From the NCBI GenBank assembly GCA_023422485.1, contig JAGTAM010000116.1, positions 1 through 5,438 on the forward strand: a DNA stretch of 5,438 bases, read 5' to 3'. Below the pieces are notes generated by a model. The model did no database searches, was not told the DNA's origin, and saw only the letters and a program-made list of their open reading frames with translations. Positions 1 through 5,438 of the stretch are shown here, in pieces. The DNA comes from Pseudomonadota bacterium (GTDB lineage Bacteria > Pseudomonadota > Alphaproteobacteria > Rhizobiales > Beijerinckiaceae). Position numbers and translations under genes: made by a program. How positions within the stretch are numbered: the stretch's first letter is position 1; each line of letters begins with the position of its first letter.

Positions 1-66
1 CCCCCCCCCCGGGGGGGCCCGGCCGCCCCGCCCGCCACCCATGACAGACAAGTCGGAACCGGGCGG
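1..66. other. GC-homopolymer leader upstream of secD
   Basis: Ten C residues followed directly by seven G residues (1-17) open the window, then comes more almost pure G/C sequence up to about 40. No coding frame of note is visible. An ATG at 41 opens only a short frame that is out of phase with secD. In many Alphaproteobacteria yajC lies just upstream of secD, so this is probably the yajC-secD spacer, but yajC itself is not in the window. No convincing promoter or Shine-Dalgarno is visible; the closest purine-rich stretch before the secD ATG is weak. Confidence 0.5.
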
Positions 67-1668
67 ATGCTGCGCTTCTCGAAAACCAAGATCGTCGCGA
101 CGCTCGCCGTCATCCTGATCGGCCTGAGTCTGGCGGTGCCCAGCTTCATCCCGGCCGACAGCCGCAAGGCCTTCATGGCCTCCCTGCCATCGTGGTTCCC
201 GAGCTGGATCATCCCGCAGCGGGCGATCGTGCTCGGGCTCGACCTCCAGGGCGGCTCGCAGATCCTGCTCGAGATCGACCAGCCCGACCTCGTCCGCTCG
301 ATGGTCACGGGCCTGCGCGACGACGTACGCCGCATCCTGCGCGAGGCCTCCGTCTCGCCCGAGGGCGGCATTCGCGTGATCAACCGCGGCGTCGAACTGC
401 GCATCCCCGATGCGGCGGCCCGCGCCAAGGTGTTGCCGAAGCTGCGCGAACTCGCCCAGCCGATCAACAATCCGTTGGCCGCCGGCGGTCAGACGCTCTC
501 GGTCAACGAGGCCGAGAACGGCACGATCCAGCTCGTCCTGACGGATGCCGGCATCAACGACCGCACCCGTCGCGCGGTCAGCCAGGCGATCGAGGTCGTG
601 CGCAAGCGCATCGATTTCGGCGGCACCAAGGAGCCGTCGATCCAGCAGCAGGGCGCCGACCGCATCCTCGTCCAAGTGCCGGGCCTGCAGAACCCGCAGG
701 AGCTGGAGGACCAGCTCGGCAAGACCGCCAAGCTCGAATTCCGCATGCTGGCCGATTCGCCCTCGGGCGACGTCGACATGCTGCCCTCGAAGGATGAGGG
801 CGGCGCCAAGGTGCCGGTCGAGCGCCGCGTCATGGCCGACGGCAGCGACCTCACCGACGCCCAGCCCGCCTTCGACCCGCAGACCCACGAGCCGATGGTG
901 AGCTTCAAGTTCAACCTGCGCGGGGCGCAACGCTTCGGTCAGGCGACCTCGGAGAATGTCGGCCGCCGAATGGCGATCGTGCTCGACGGGGTGATCCAGT
1001 CGGCCCCTGTGATCCGCTCGGCGATCACCGGCGGCTCGGGCCAGATCACCGGCAACTTCACCGTCAAGGACGCCAACGACCTCTCGGTGCTGCTGCGGGC
1101 GGGCGCGCTGCCGGCCAAGCTCACCGTGGTCGAGCGCCGCGTCGTCGGCCCCGGTCTCGGCCGCGACTCGATCGAGGCCGGCAAGATGGCGACCCTGGTC
1201 GCCGCCGGGCTCGTCATCGCCTTCATGTTCGCGACCTACGGCACCTTCGGCTTCATCGCCAACATCGCGCTCATCGTCCACGTGGGCCTGATCCTCGGCC
1301 TGATGTCGGTGCTGGAGGCGACGATGACGCTGCCCGGCATCGCCGGCATCGTCCTCACCATCGGCACGGCGGTGGATTCCAACGTGCTGATCTACGAGCG
1401 CATGCGCGAGGAATCGCGTGCCGGCCGCTCCCTGGTCTCGGCGCTCCAGGCCGGCTTCGACCGGGCGTTCGCCACCATCATCGACTCGAACTCGACCATG
1501 GCGATCGCCGCCCTGCTTCTGTTCTTCATGGGCTCGGGCCCGGTGAAGGGCTTCGCCGTGGTGTTCATCCTCGGCATCCTCACCACCGTCATCACCGCCG
1601 TGACCCTGACGCGCATGATGATCGCGGTGTGGTACAACTGGTTCCGGCCCAAGGCCCTGCCGTTCTGA
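67..1668 (+). CDS. secD: Protein translocase subunit SecD
   Basis: SecD is an inner-membrane RND-superfamily protein. With SecF it uses the proton motive force to pull proteins through SecYEG after SecA has acted, and it also helps membrane insertion. The 533-residue product has a first membrane segment at about residues 9-28 and the family motif LGLDLQGG at 56-63. A large periplasmic region runs to about 370 and includes AIVLDGVIQSAPVI (303-316) and LLRAGALPAKL (342-352). Five more membrane segments follow (about 373-391, 395-416, 421-443, 470-489, 493-520). TAVDSNVLIYERMREE at 434-449 carries the conserved membrane aspartate (D437), which corresponds to the proton-relay Asp known from Thermus SecDF. 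Length is typical for a stand-alone SecD. The ATG at 67 gives the expected short cytoplasmic N terminus (MLRFSKTK), although the ribosome site is weak. SecF follows after 106 bases. Identification is near certain. Confidence 0.97.
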   Translation: MLRFSKTKIVATLAVILIGLSLAVPSFIPADSRKAFMASLPSWFPSWIIPQRAIVLGLDLQGGSQILLEIDQPDLVRSMVTGLRDDVRRILREASVSPEGGIRVINRGVELRIPDAAARAKVLPKLRELAQPINNPLAAGGQTLSVNEAENGTIQLVLTDAGINDRTRRAVSQAIEVVRKRIDFGGTKEPSIQQQGADRILVQVPGLQNPQELEDQLGKTAKLEFRMLADSPSGDVDMLPSKDEGGAKVPVERRVMADGSDLTDAQPAFDPQTHEPMVSFKFNLRGAQRFGQATSENVGRRMAIVLDGVIQSAPVIRSAITGGSGQITGNFTVKDANDLSVLLRAGALPAKLTVVERRVVGPGLGRDSIEAGKMATLVAAGLVIAFMFATYGTFGFIANIALIVHVGLILGLMSVLEATMTLPGIAGIVLTIGTAVDSNVLIYERMREESRAGRSLVSALQAGFDRAFATIIDSNSTMAIAALLLFFMGSGPVKGFAVVFILGILTTVITAVTLTRMMIAVWYNWFRPKALPF

Positions 1669-1673
1669 TCGAA

Positions 1674-1715
1674 CCCCGCTCGGGGACCTGAGGCGGCCCG
1701 CACCGAGTGGGCCGC
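1674..1715 (+). other. Two intercistronic hairpins between secD and secF
   Basis: The 106-base gap between the two translocase genes has a small stem CCCC (1674-1677)/GGGG (1682-1685) with a 4-base loop. A stronger stem GCGGCCC (1693-1699)/GGGCCGC (1709-1715) can extend inward by one G-U pair. No T-run follows either, so they do not look like classic intrinsic terminators and secF is still expected to be co-transcribed. They could tune mRNA stability or the SecD:SecF ratio, but that is inference. The rest of the gap (1716-1774) shows nothing clear. Confidence 0.4.
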
Positions 1716-1774
1716 GATACCGCTTCGTAAGGCTCAAGGCGCCGCGCGCCGGCCTTCATGATCCGAGACCGACC

Positions 1775-2716
1775 ATGCGCCTGCTCCGCCTCTGGCCCGA
1801 CGAATCGCATTTCGACTTCATGCGGTTCCGGCGCGTCACCTTCCCGCTCTCGGCGGTGATGTCGGTCGTGACGCTGGTGCTGTTCATCACCGTCGGGCTC
1901 AATTACGGCATCGACTTCAAGGGCGGCACCCTGGTCGAGCTTCAGGCCAAGCCCGGCCACACGGCGGACGTCGCCGAGATCCGCCACACCGCCAACGGCT
2001 TCGGCTTCGGCGAGACCGAGGTGCAGGAGCTCGGCGGCCAGGGGCAGGTGCTGGTGCGCTTCCCGCTCCAGCCCGGCGAGCAGGGCCAGACCGCGGTGAT
2101 GCAGAAGGCGCACGCCGCCTTCGACGCCGGCTACGATTTCCGCCGCACCGAGACCGTGGGTCCGCGCGTCTCGGGCGAGCTGGTGCAGTCCGGCACGATC
2201 GGCGTCGTGCTCTCGGTGCTCGCCGTGCTGCTCTACCTGTGGTTCCGCTTCGAGCGGGAGCTGGCGCTGGGCGCCATCGTCGGCACCCTGCACGACATCG
2301 TGCTGACGGTGGGCGTGTTCATCATCTCCCGCATCGAGTTCAACATGACCTCGATCGCGGCGATCCTCACCATCGTCGGCTACTCGCTCAACGAAACCGT
2401 GGTGGTGTTCGACCGGACCCGCGAGCTGATGCGGCGCTACAAGACCATTCCCGTGGTCGAGTTGCTCAACCTCTCGATCAACTCCACCATGTCGCGCACG
2501 GTGATGACCTCGCTCTCCACCACCCTGTCGCTCGTGGCGCTGGTGCTGTTCGGCGGCGAGGCGATCAAGGGATTCGCCGTGGTGATGCTCTGCGGCGTGG
2601 TGATCTGCACCTATTCGGCGATCTTCGTCTCGACGCCGGCGCTGATCTATATCGGCTTGCGCCTGTCGGGCTCGAAGGCGTCGCAGCAGGCGGGCCTGCC
2701 GCAGGCGGCCGAGTAA
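1775..2716 (+). CDS. secF: Protein translocase subunit SecF
   Basis: SecF is the partner of SecD in the SecDF proton-driven export complex of the inner membrane. The 313-residue protein starts with a cytoplasmic stretch containing FDFMRFRR (13-20), usual for alphaproteobacterial SecF. A first membrane segment follows at about 22-42, then GIDFKGG (45-51), a short periplasmic domain, and ETVGPRVSGEL (126-136). Five further membrane segments cover about 138-157, 167-186, 190-212, 244-260 and 265-292. GYSLNETVVVFDRTRE (202-217) is the SecF counterpart of the SecD membrane-relay motif, and NSTMSRTVMTSLSTT (236-250) is also diagnostic. The ATG at 1775 has only a weak purine stretch upstream. An ATG at 1758 is out of frame. 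SecD and SecF are separate genes here, not the fused SecDF found in some relatives. The C-terminal tail is short and Ala/Gln-rich. Confidence 0.97.
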   Translation: MRLLRLWPDESHFDFMRFRRVTFPLSAVMSVVTLVLFITVGLNYGIDFKGGTLVELQAKPGHTADVAEIRHTANGFGFGETEVQELGGQGQVLVRFPLQPGEQGQTAVMQKAHAAFDAGYDFRRTETVGPRVSGELVQSGTIGVVLSVLAVLLYLWFRFERELALGAIVGTLHDIVLTVGVFIISRIEFNMTSIAAILTIVGYSLNETVVVFDRTRELMRRYKTIPVVELLNLSINSTMSRTVMTSLSTTLSLVALVLFGGEAIKGFAVVMLCGVVICTYSAIFVSTPALIYIGLRLSGSKASQQAGLPQAAE

Positions 2717-2752
2717 GTGCCTCTCGCCAGACGCCCGCGGCACCGTCGCAGC

Positions 2753-2785
2753 CGGCGAAAAGCGATCGGCGAAAAGCGGTCGGCG
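2753..2785. repeat. 14-base tandem repeat, about 2.4 copies
   Basis: Unit CGGCGAAAAGCGAT (2753-2766) is followed by CGGCGAAAAGCGGT (2767-2780), with one substitution, and then a partial CGGCG (2781-2785). It sits in the 115-base spacer after secF. The rest of this spacer has no gene. The repeat could be a slippage product; no function is evident. Confidence 0.75.
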
Positions 2786-2816
2786 CCTGCGCGTCCGACA
2801 TCGTCCGGTACGGGCT

Positions 2817-2823
2817 GAGGAGA
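2817..2823 (+). promoter_or_regulatory. Shine-Dalgarno site that fixes the GTG start at 2832
   Basis: GAGGAGA lies eight bases before the GTG at 2832, ideal spacing for a ribosome binding site. It supports the non-ATG start. The next in-frame ATG (2931) would remove the conserved N-terminal part of the domain. Confidence 0.75.
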
Positions 2824-2831
2824 GACGCGGC

Positions 2832-3230
2832 GTGAGCGAGGGACGGGTCCCGGGTCAGATCCACGACGGCTTCCTGCCGGGCCGGCACGGCATCGACGCC
2901 TACGGCAACGGCGGCTTCCGCTTCGGGCAGATGTCCCATCGCGGCTCGATCCTGCTCCTGCCCTCGGGCGTGCGCGCCTGGGATGTGAGCGAACCCGGCG
3001 CCATCGACGGGCCGAGCCTCGCCCCCATCCTCGCCGAGGCCGAGGGGATCGAGTTGCTGCTGATCGGCACGGGCGCCGACATCGTCTTCCTGCCCGATTC
3101 CCTGCGCCAGCGCCTCAAGGCCGCAGGCATCGGCCTCGACACCATGCAGACGGGGGCGGCGGCACGCACCTACAACATCCTGATGGCCGAGAACCGCAAG
3201 GTCGCGGCCGCGCTGATCGCCGTCACCTGA
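2832..3230 (+). CDS. Mth938-like domain protein (DUF498), NDUFAF3 homologue
   Basis: This small soluble protein of 132 residues spans a single Mth938/DUF498-type alpha/beta domain. Visible family features are IDAYGNGGFRFG (21-32), HRGSILLLPSG (36-46), the strand-turn LLLIGTG (75-81) and the C-terminal TYNILMAENRKVAAALIAV (113-131). The last aligns by eye with the ending of human NDUFAF3 (ATFNFLCHEGRVTGAALIP as I remember it). There is no signal peptide or membrane segment, so it should be cytoplasmic, perhaps on the inner face of the membrane. NDUFAF3 is an assembly factor for mitochondrial complex I; the bacterial role is not proven. Its position between secF and an NDUFAF6-like gene supports a role in membrane-complex assembly. 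Family membership is confident; function is inferred from homology and context. Confidence 0.88.
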   Translation: MSEGRVPGQIHDGFLPGRHGIDAYGNGGFRFGQMSHRGSILLLPSGVRAWDVSEPGAIDGPSLAPILAEAEGIELLLIGTGADIVFLPDSLRQRLKAAGIGLDTMQTGAAARTYNILMAENRKVAAALIAVT

Positions 3231-3258
3231 CTTTCGAACGCCGCATGAGCCCCGCTCC

Positions 3259-4155
3259 ATGACGCGCCCCGAGACCCGAACCGAGACCAACCCGGAGGCC
3301 GGCCATGACGGGCTCGCCTTCGCCTTCCGGCACTGCGAGGAGCTGGTGCGCGAGGGCGACCCGGACCGCTACTTCGCGGCCCTGTTCGCGCCCGCCGCGT
3401 TCCGCCCGCACCTGTTCGCGCTCGCCGCCTTCAGCCTGACCATCGCCCGTATCCGCGAGGCCGCCTCGAACCCGATGGCCGGCGAGATCCGCCTGCAATG
3501 GTGGCGCGACGCGCTCCAGGGCGAGGCGCGGGGCGACGTGCGGGCCAACCCCGTCGCGGCGGCGCTGGAGGACGCCATCGTCACGCGCCGCCTCGGGCGC
3601 CAGCCCTTCGTCGACCTGATCGATGCCCGCGTCTTCGACCTCTACGACGACCCGATGCCGCGGGTGAACGATCTGGAGGGTTATTGCGGCGAGACCGCCT
3701 CGGCGCTGATCCGCCTTTCCGGCCTCGTGCTCGCGGAAGGGGCCGAACCCGGCGGCGCGGCGGCGGCCGGGCATGCCGGCGTCGCCTACGGCATCACCGG
3801 CCTGTTGCGGGCCCTGCCCTGGCACGCGCGCCAGGGGCAGGTCTACCTGCCCGGCGACCTGCTGCGCCAGAACGGCGTCACCCGCGAGGACATCGTCTCG
3901 GGCCGCGGCGGACCGGGCCTGGTGCGCACCTGCGCCGAATTGCGGGCGCTGGCGCGGCGTCACCTCGCCGCCTGCGAGGCGGCCCGCGCCACCATCGCCC
4001 CGGCGGCCCGGCCCGCCTTCCTGCCGACGGCGCTGGTCGAGCCGTATCTCGCGGCGAAGGAGCGCCCCGGCTACGATCCGCTCAACAGCGTAATCGAGAT
4101 TGCCCGCTGGCGCCGCCTGTGGCGGCTGTGGCGGGCGGCGCGCACGGGGCGGTGA
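3259..4155 (+). CDS. Squalene/phytoene synthase superfamily protein, NDUFAF6-like, probably non-catalytic
   Basis: This 298-residue all-helical protein belongs to the trans-isoprenyl diphosphate synthase (squalene/phytoene synthase) superfamily. Markers are FALAAFSLTIARIREAASNP (53-72), RLQWWRDAL (78-86), DLEGYCGETASALIRL (138-153) and the block from AGVAYGITGLLRALPWHARQ (173-192) to VYLPGDLL (195-202). True phytoene and squalene synthases carry Asp-rich Mg-diphosphate-binding motifs in the first and fourth of these regions. Here they read ARIREA and LLRALPWHARQ, with no DxxxD or RDxxED pattern. The sequence resembles human NDUFAF6, a complex I assembly factor, much more than carotenoid enzymes. 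An automatic 'phytoene synthase' label would therefore be misleading. The C terminus is Trp/Arg-rich (284-298) and may touch the membrane. It starts 28 bases after the previous gene without an obvious ribosome site, so translational coupling is likely. No carotenoid genes are nearby. Confidence 0.88.
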   Translation: MTRPETRTETNPEAGHDGLAFAFRHCEELVREGDPDRYFAALFAPAAFRPHLFALAAFSLTIARIREAASNPMAGEIRLQWWRDALQGEARGDVRANPVAAALEDAIVTRRLGRQPFVDLIDARVFDLYDDPMPRVNDLEGYCGETASALIRLSGLVLAEGAEPGGAAAAGHAGVAYGITGLLRALPWHARQGQVYLPGDLLRQNGVTREDIVSGRGGPGLVRTCAELRALARRHLAACEAARATIAPAARPAFLPTALVEPYLAAKERPGYDPLNSVIEIARWRRLWRLWRAARTGR

Positions 4156-4156
4156 G

Positions 4157-4176
4157 AGGAGACGGCGATGCCGTGA
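4157..4176 (+). promoter_or_regulatory. Strong Shine-Dalgarno and ATG followed by TGA at codon 3
   Basis: AGGAG (4157-4161), just after the stop codon of the preceding gene (4153-4155), stands six bases before an ATG at 4168. The frame reads ATG CCG TGA, then stays open from 4177 straight through the XRE gene to its stop at 4467. This looks like the original start of the XRE gene interrupted by a nonsense codon. It could instead be a two-codon leader. Sequencing error is also possible. Confidence 0.6.
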
Positions 4177-4239
4177 AGCGAAGACAACGCCGACCGTACC
4201 GCCGTCGCGGAGTTCCGGCGTAAGCTCGCTGCGGGCGAG

Positions 4240-4467
4240 GTGGAAGGGGTTCCAGCTTCCGTCGTGGAGCGTCTTCTGTCCGGCGAGAACCGTGTCCGTG
4301 TCTGGCGCGAACACCGCGGCTTGAGCGAGACCGCGCTCGCGAAGCAAGCCGGTCTCGCGCAGGCTTACCTGTCGCAGATCGAGACGGGCGCGCGGGGAGG
4401 CACCATCGAAACGGATGGCAAGCTTGCAGGGGTTCTCGGCGTTTCCCTGGACGATCTCGCGGGCTGA
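4240..4467 (+). CDS. XRE-family helix-turn-helix protein, 5' end probably disrupted
   Basis: From the only in-frame start candidate after the TGA at 4174 (GTG at 4240) this encodes 75 residues. They include a complete Cro/C1-type DNA-binding domain: VRVWREHRGLS (19-29), helix-turn-helix ETALAKQAGLAQAYLSQIE (30-48), then a helix ending LGVSLDDLAG. In the same frame, 21 sense codons precede the GTG (4177-4239) and include AEFRRKLAAGE. That is protein-like and matches the N-terminal part of small antitoxin-type regulators that I recall. The ancestral product was therefore probably about 98 residues starting at the ATG at 4168. Twenty of the 75 codons end in A or T, far more than in the neighbouring genes, which suggests separate ancestry. 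Such proteins often pair with RelE/HigB toxins, but none is adjacent. The GTG lacks a good ribosome site, so this may be a short active regulator or a decaying pseudogene. Confidence 0.65.
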   Translation: MEGVPASVVERLLSGENRVRVWREHRGLSETALAKQAGLAQAYLSQIETGARGGTIETDGKLAGVLGVSLDDLAG

Positions 4468-4479
4468 TCCCCCGTCAGT

Positions 4480-4508
4480 CTCGGTGGCCAACGTCGCCGG
4501 CCACCGAG
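4480..4508. terminator. Perfect 10-bp inverted repeat, probable bidirectional terminator
   Basis: CTCGGTGGCC (4480-4489) and GGCCACCGAG (4499-4508) are exact complements around a 9-base loop. The stem lies 13 bases after the XRE stop and 8 bases after the catalase stop on the other strand, the place expected for a terminator shared by convergent genes. Neither side has a T-run, as is common in GC-rich genomes, so strength as an intrinsic terminator is uncertain. Confidence 0.7.
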
Positions 4509-4515
4509 CAGCGCC

Positions 4516-5433
4516 TCAGCGCGCCTTCTTCGTCAGCTTCTGCGCGATCTCGAACATCTCCTCCGGCGCGTAGTCGGGGGCGAAGGCCGAGGGGACGCCG
4601 GTGAGCTGGTGGATCTTGCCGCCATCGGGCATGCCCTCCACCACTTCAAGCTCACCCGGCGGATCGCCGGGCAGCGCGTGCTCGCCGCTGTTCCAGATCC
4701 CGGCGATGTCGCGGTAATCGTTCGGGCTCCAGGTGTAGAGCCGACGGTGCGAGCCCTCCTGCAGGTACTTCTGGCACTCCGGGATCTTGTCGAGGTTGAT
4801 GTTCGGCGTCGGCAGGAACTTGTCGAGATCGACGCCGGTGATCTGCTTCAGCGCCAGCGCGTAGGCGTGGGCGTGGACCGAGCCGCGCACCAGCAGGTAG
4901 CCGCAGACCTCGCGGCCGGTCGGGTCGGACAGGGTCTCGTAGACCCGCAGTTTGTGCAGCCGCGCGCCGCATTCGAGGTGGAAGTTGTGCAGGAGATCGA
5001 CGACGACGTTGCCCGTCGAGGTGATGAAATCGTTGTTCCAGGACGCGCCGTTGCTGTTGATCGGCGCCGCGCCGCCGCCGTTCGAGAGGAAAGCCGCAGC
5101 GAGGCGAATGTCCTTCATGTCCTCGAAGGGCGCGCCCGAGATGTCGCCCCCGTCCGTCTCGTCGCCGTCGTTGTCGGGCCCGTTGTTGAGCATGGCGACG
5201 CCGTTGCTCACGAGCTCGACATGGCCGAGTTCCTCCGCCGTGATGCTGGAAACCAGGCTGTAGAACGGCTTGAGCTTGTCCTTGCTGCGGAAATTGAAGC
5301 TCTGGAACATGTAGTTCCCGAGCGTGGACATCTCGCCGTACTTGCCGCCGAGCAGTTCCTGCAGCGCGGCGGCCGCGTTCGGATCCCTGCGTTTGGGGGC
5401 GGGAAGCTCGGCCTGTAGCTTGTCGACGCGCAT
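4516..5433 (-). CDS. Manganese catalase (non-haem, dimanganese)
   Basis: The 305-residue product belongs to the ferritin-like four-helix-bundle manganese catalases, which convert hydrogen peroxide to water and oxygen using two Mn ions. By comparison with the Lactobacillus plantarum enzyme, the Mn ligands appear intact: E34 (in GGKYGEMSTL), E68 and H71 (in TAEELGHVELVS), E154 (in HLECGARLH) and H187 (in VRGSVHAHA). The motifs GASWNNDFITSTGN (129-142) and DLLHNF (146-151) are also typical. Two second-shell residues of L. plantarum, Arg147 and Glu178, appear replaced by L153 and G184. An Asp/Asn/Gly-rich loop lies at 83-97. There is no signal peptide, so it should be cytoplasmic. The gene converges on the XRE gene and is not in its operon. 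The ATG at 5431-5433 is the first visible start. The codon before it is TTC, preceded by TG at the window edge, so a start reading Met-Phe-Met two codons upstream is likely. Promoter and ribosome site lie outside. Confidence 0.95.
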   Translation of the reverse strand: MRVDKLQAELPAPKRRDPNAAAALQELLGGKYGEMSTLGNYMFQSFNFRSKDKLKPFYSLVSSITAEELGHVELVSNGVAMLNNGPDNDGDETDGGDISGAPFEDMKDIRLAAAFLSNGGGAAPINSNGASWNNDFITSTGNVVVDLLHNFHLECGARLHKLRVYETLSDPTGREVCGYLLVRGSVHAHAYALALKQITGVDLDKFLPTPNINLDKIPECQKYLQEGSHRRLYTWSPNDYRDIAGIWNSGEHALPGDPPGELEVVEGMPDGGKIHQLTGVPSAFAPDYAPEEMFEIAQKLTKKAR

Positions 5434-5438
5434 GAACA

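Noticed and set aside
1592..2743. 383-residue open frame on the minus strand across secF
   Set aside because: It lies opposite an unmistakable secF, and its product is His/Arg/Asp/Glu-rich low-complexity sequence typical of antisense frames in GC-rich coding DNA.
3245..3262. Tiny frame ATG AGC CCC GCT CCA TGA whose stop overlaps the ATG of the synthase-like gene
   Set aside because: The ATGA overlap would suit translational coupling, but there is no ribosome site for this five-codon frame and such frames occur by chance.
3259..4155. Carotenoid/hopanoid biosynthesis gene (phytoene or squalene synthase)
   Set aside because: The catalytic Asp-rich motifs are missing and no other terpenoid gene is adjacent.
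3223..4491. 422-residue open frame on the minus strand opposite the synthase-like and XRE genes
   Set aside because: Shadow frame: Arg/Gly/Ala-rich, no domain, and the plus strand carries conserved families throughout.
4480..4508. Attachment site or operator for the XRE protein
   Set aside because: The palindrome lies between two convergent stop codons, where a shared terminator is the simpler reading, and there is no integrase or duplicated core.
4609..5418. 269-residue plus-strand frame across the catalase gene
   Set aside because: Antisense to a clear manganese catalase; composition is Val/Arg/Ala/Asp-biased with no recognisable motif.

Overview
The window is GC-rich alphaproteobacterial DNA. 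Codons in the main genes end almost always in G or C, and the protein sequences and gene order (secD, secF, a small Mth938-domain gene, a phytoene-synthase-like gene) fit Rhizobiales. The flavour is Methylobacterium/Methylorubrum-like, but that genus call is an inference from memory of such sequences and was not tested.

Layout. Bases 1-66 are a very GC-rich leader beginning with a C10-G7 tract. A forward gene block follows: secD (67-1668), a 106-base gap with two small hairpins, secF (1775-2716), a 115-base gap holding a short 14-base tandem repeat, an Mth938/NDUFAF3-like gene starting with GTG (2832-3230), and an NDUFAF6-like member of the squalene/phytoene synthase superfamily (3259-4155). 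Next comes a small XRE-type helix-turn-helix gene (usable start 4240, end 4467). Its codon use differs from its neighbours, and its apparent original start (strong Shine-Dalgarno, ATG at 4168) is cut by a TGA at codon 3. A perfect 10-bp inverted repeat (4480-4508) separates this gene from a convergent manganese catalase gene on the minus strand (4516-5433), whose true start may lie one base beyond the window edge.

How the genes work together. SecD and SecF form the proton-driven accessory complex of the Sec translocon. The next two genes encode bacterial relatives of two human mitochondrial complex I assembly factors, NDUFAF3 and NDUFAF6. The phytoene-synthase-like protein has lost both aspartate-rich catalytic motifs, so it is probably not a terpenoid synthase. 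The block reads best as a membrane-protein biogenesis cluster that may link Sec insertion with respiratory complex I assembly. The XRE regulator and the manganese catalase (peroxide detoxification) look like unrelated accessory neighbours. No RNA gene, CRISPR array, transposase or prophage feature was seen. The most interesting points are the complex I assembly-factor pair, the catalytically dead synthase fold, and the broken start of the XRE gene.
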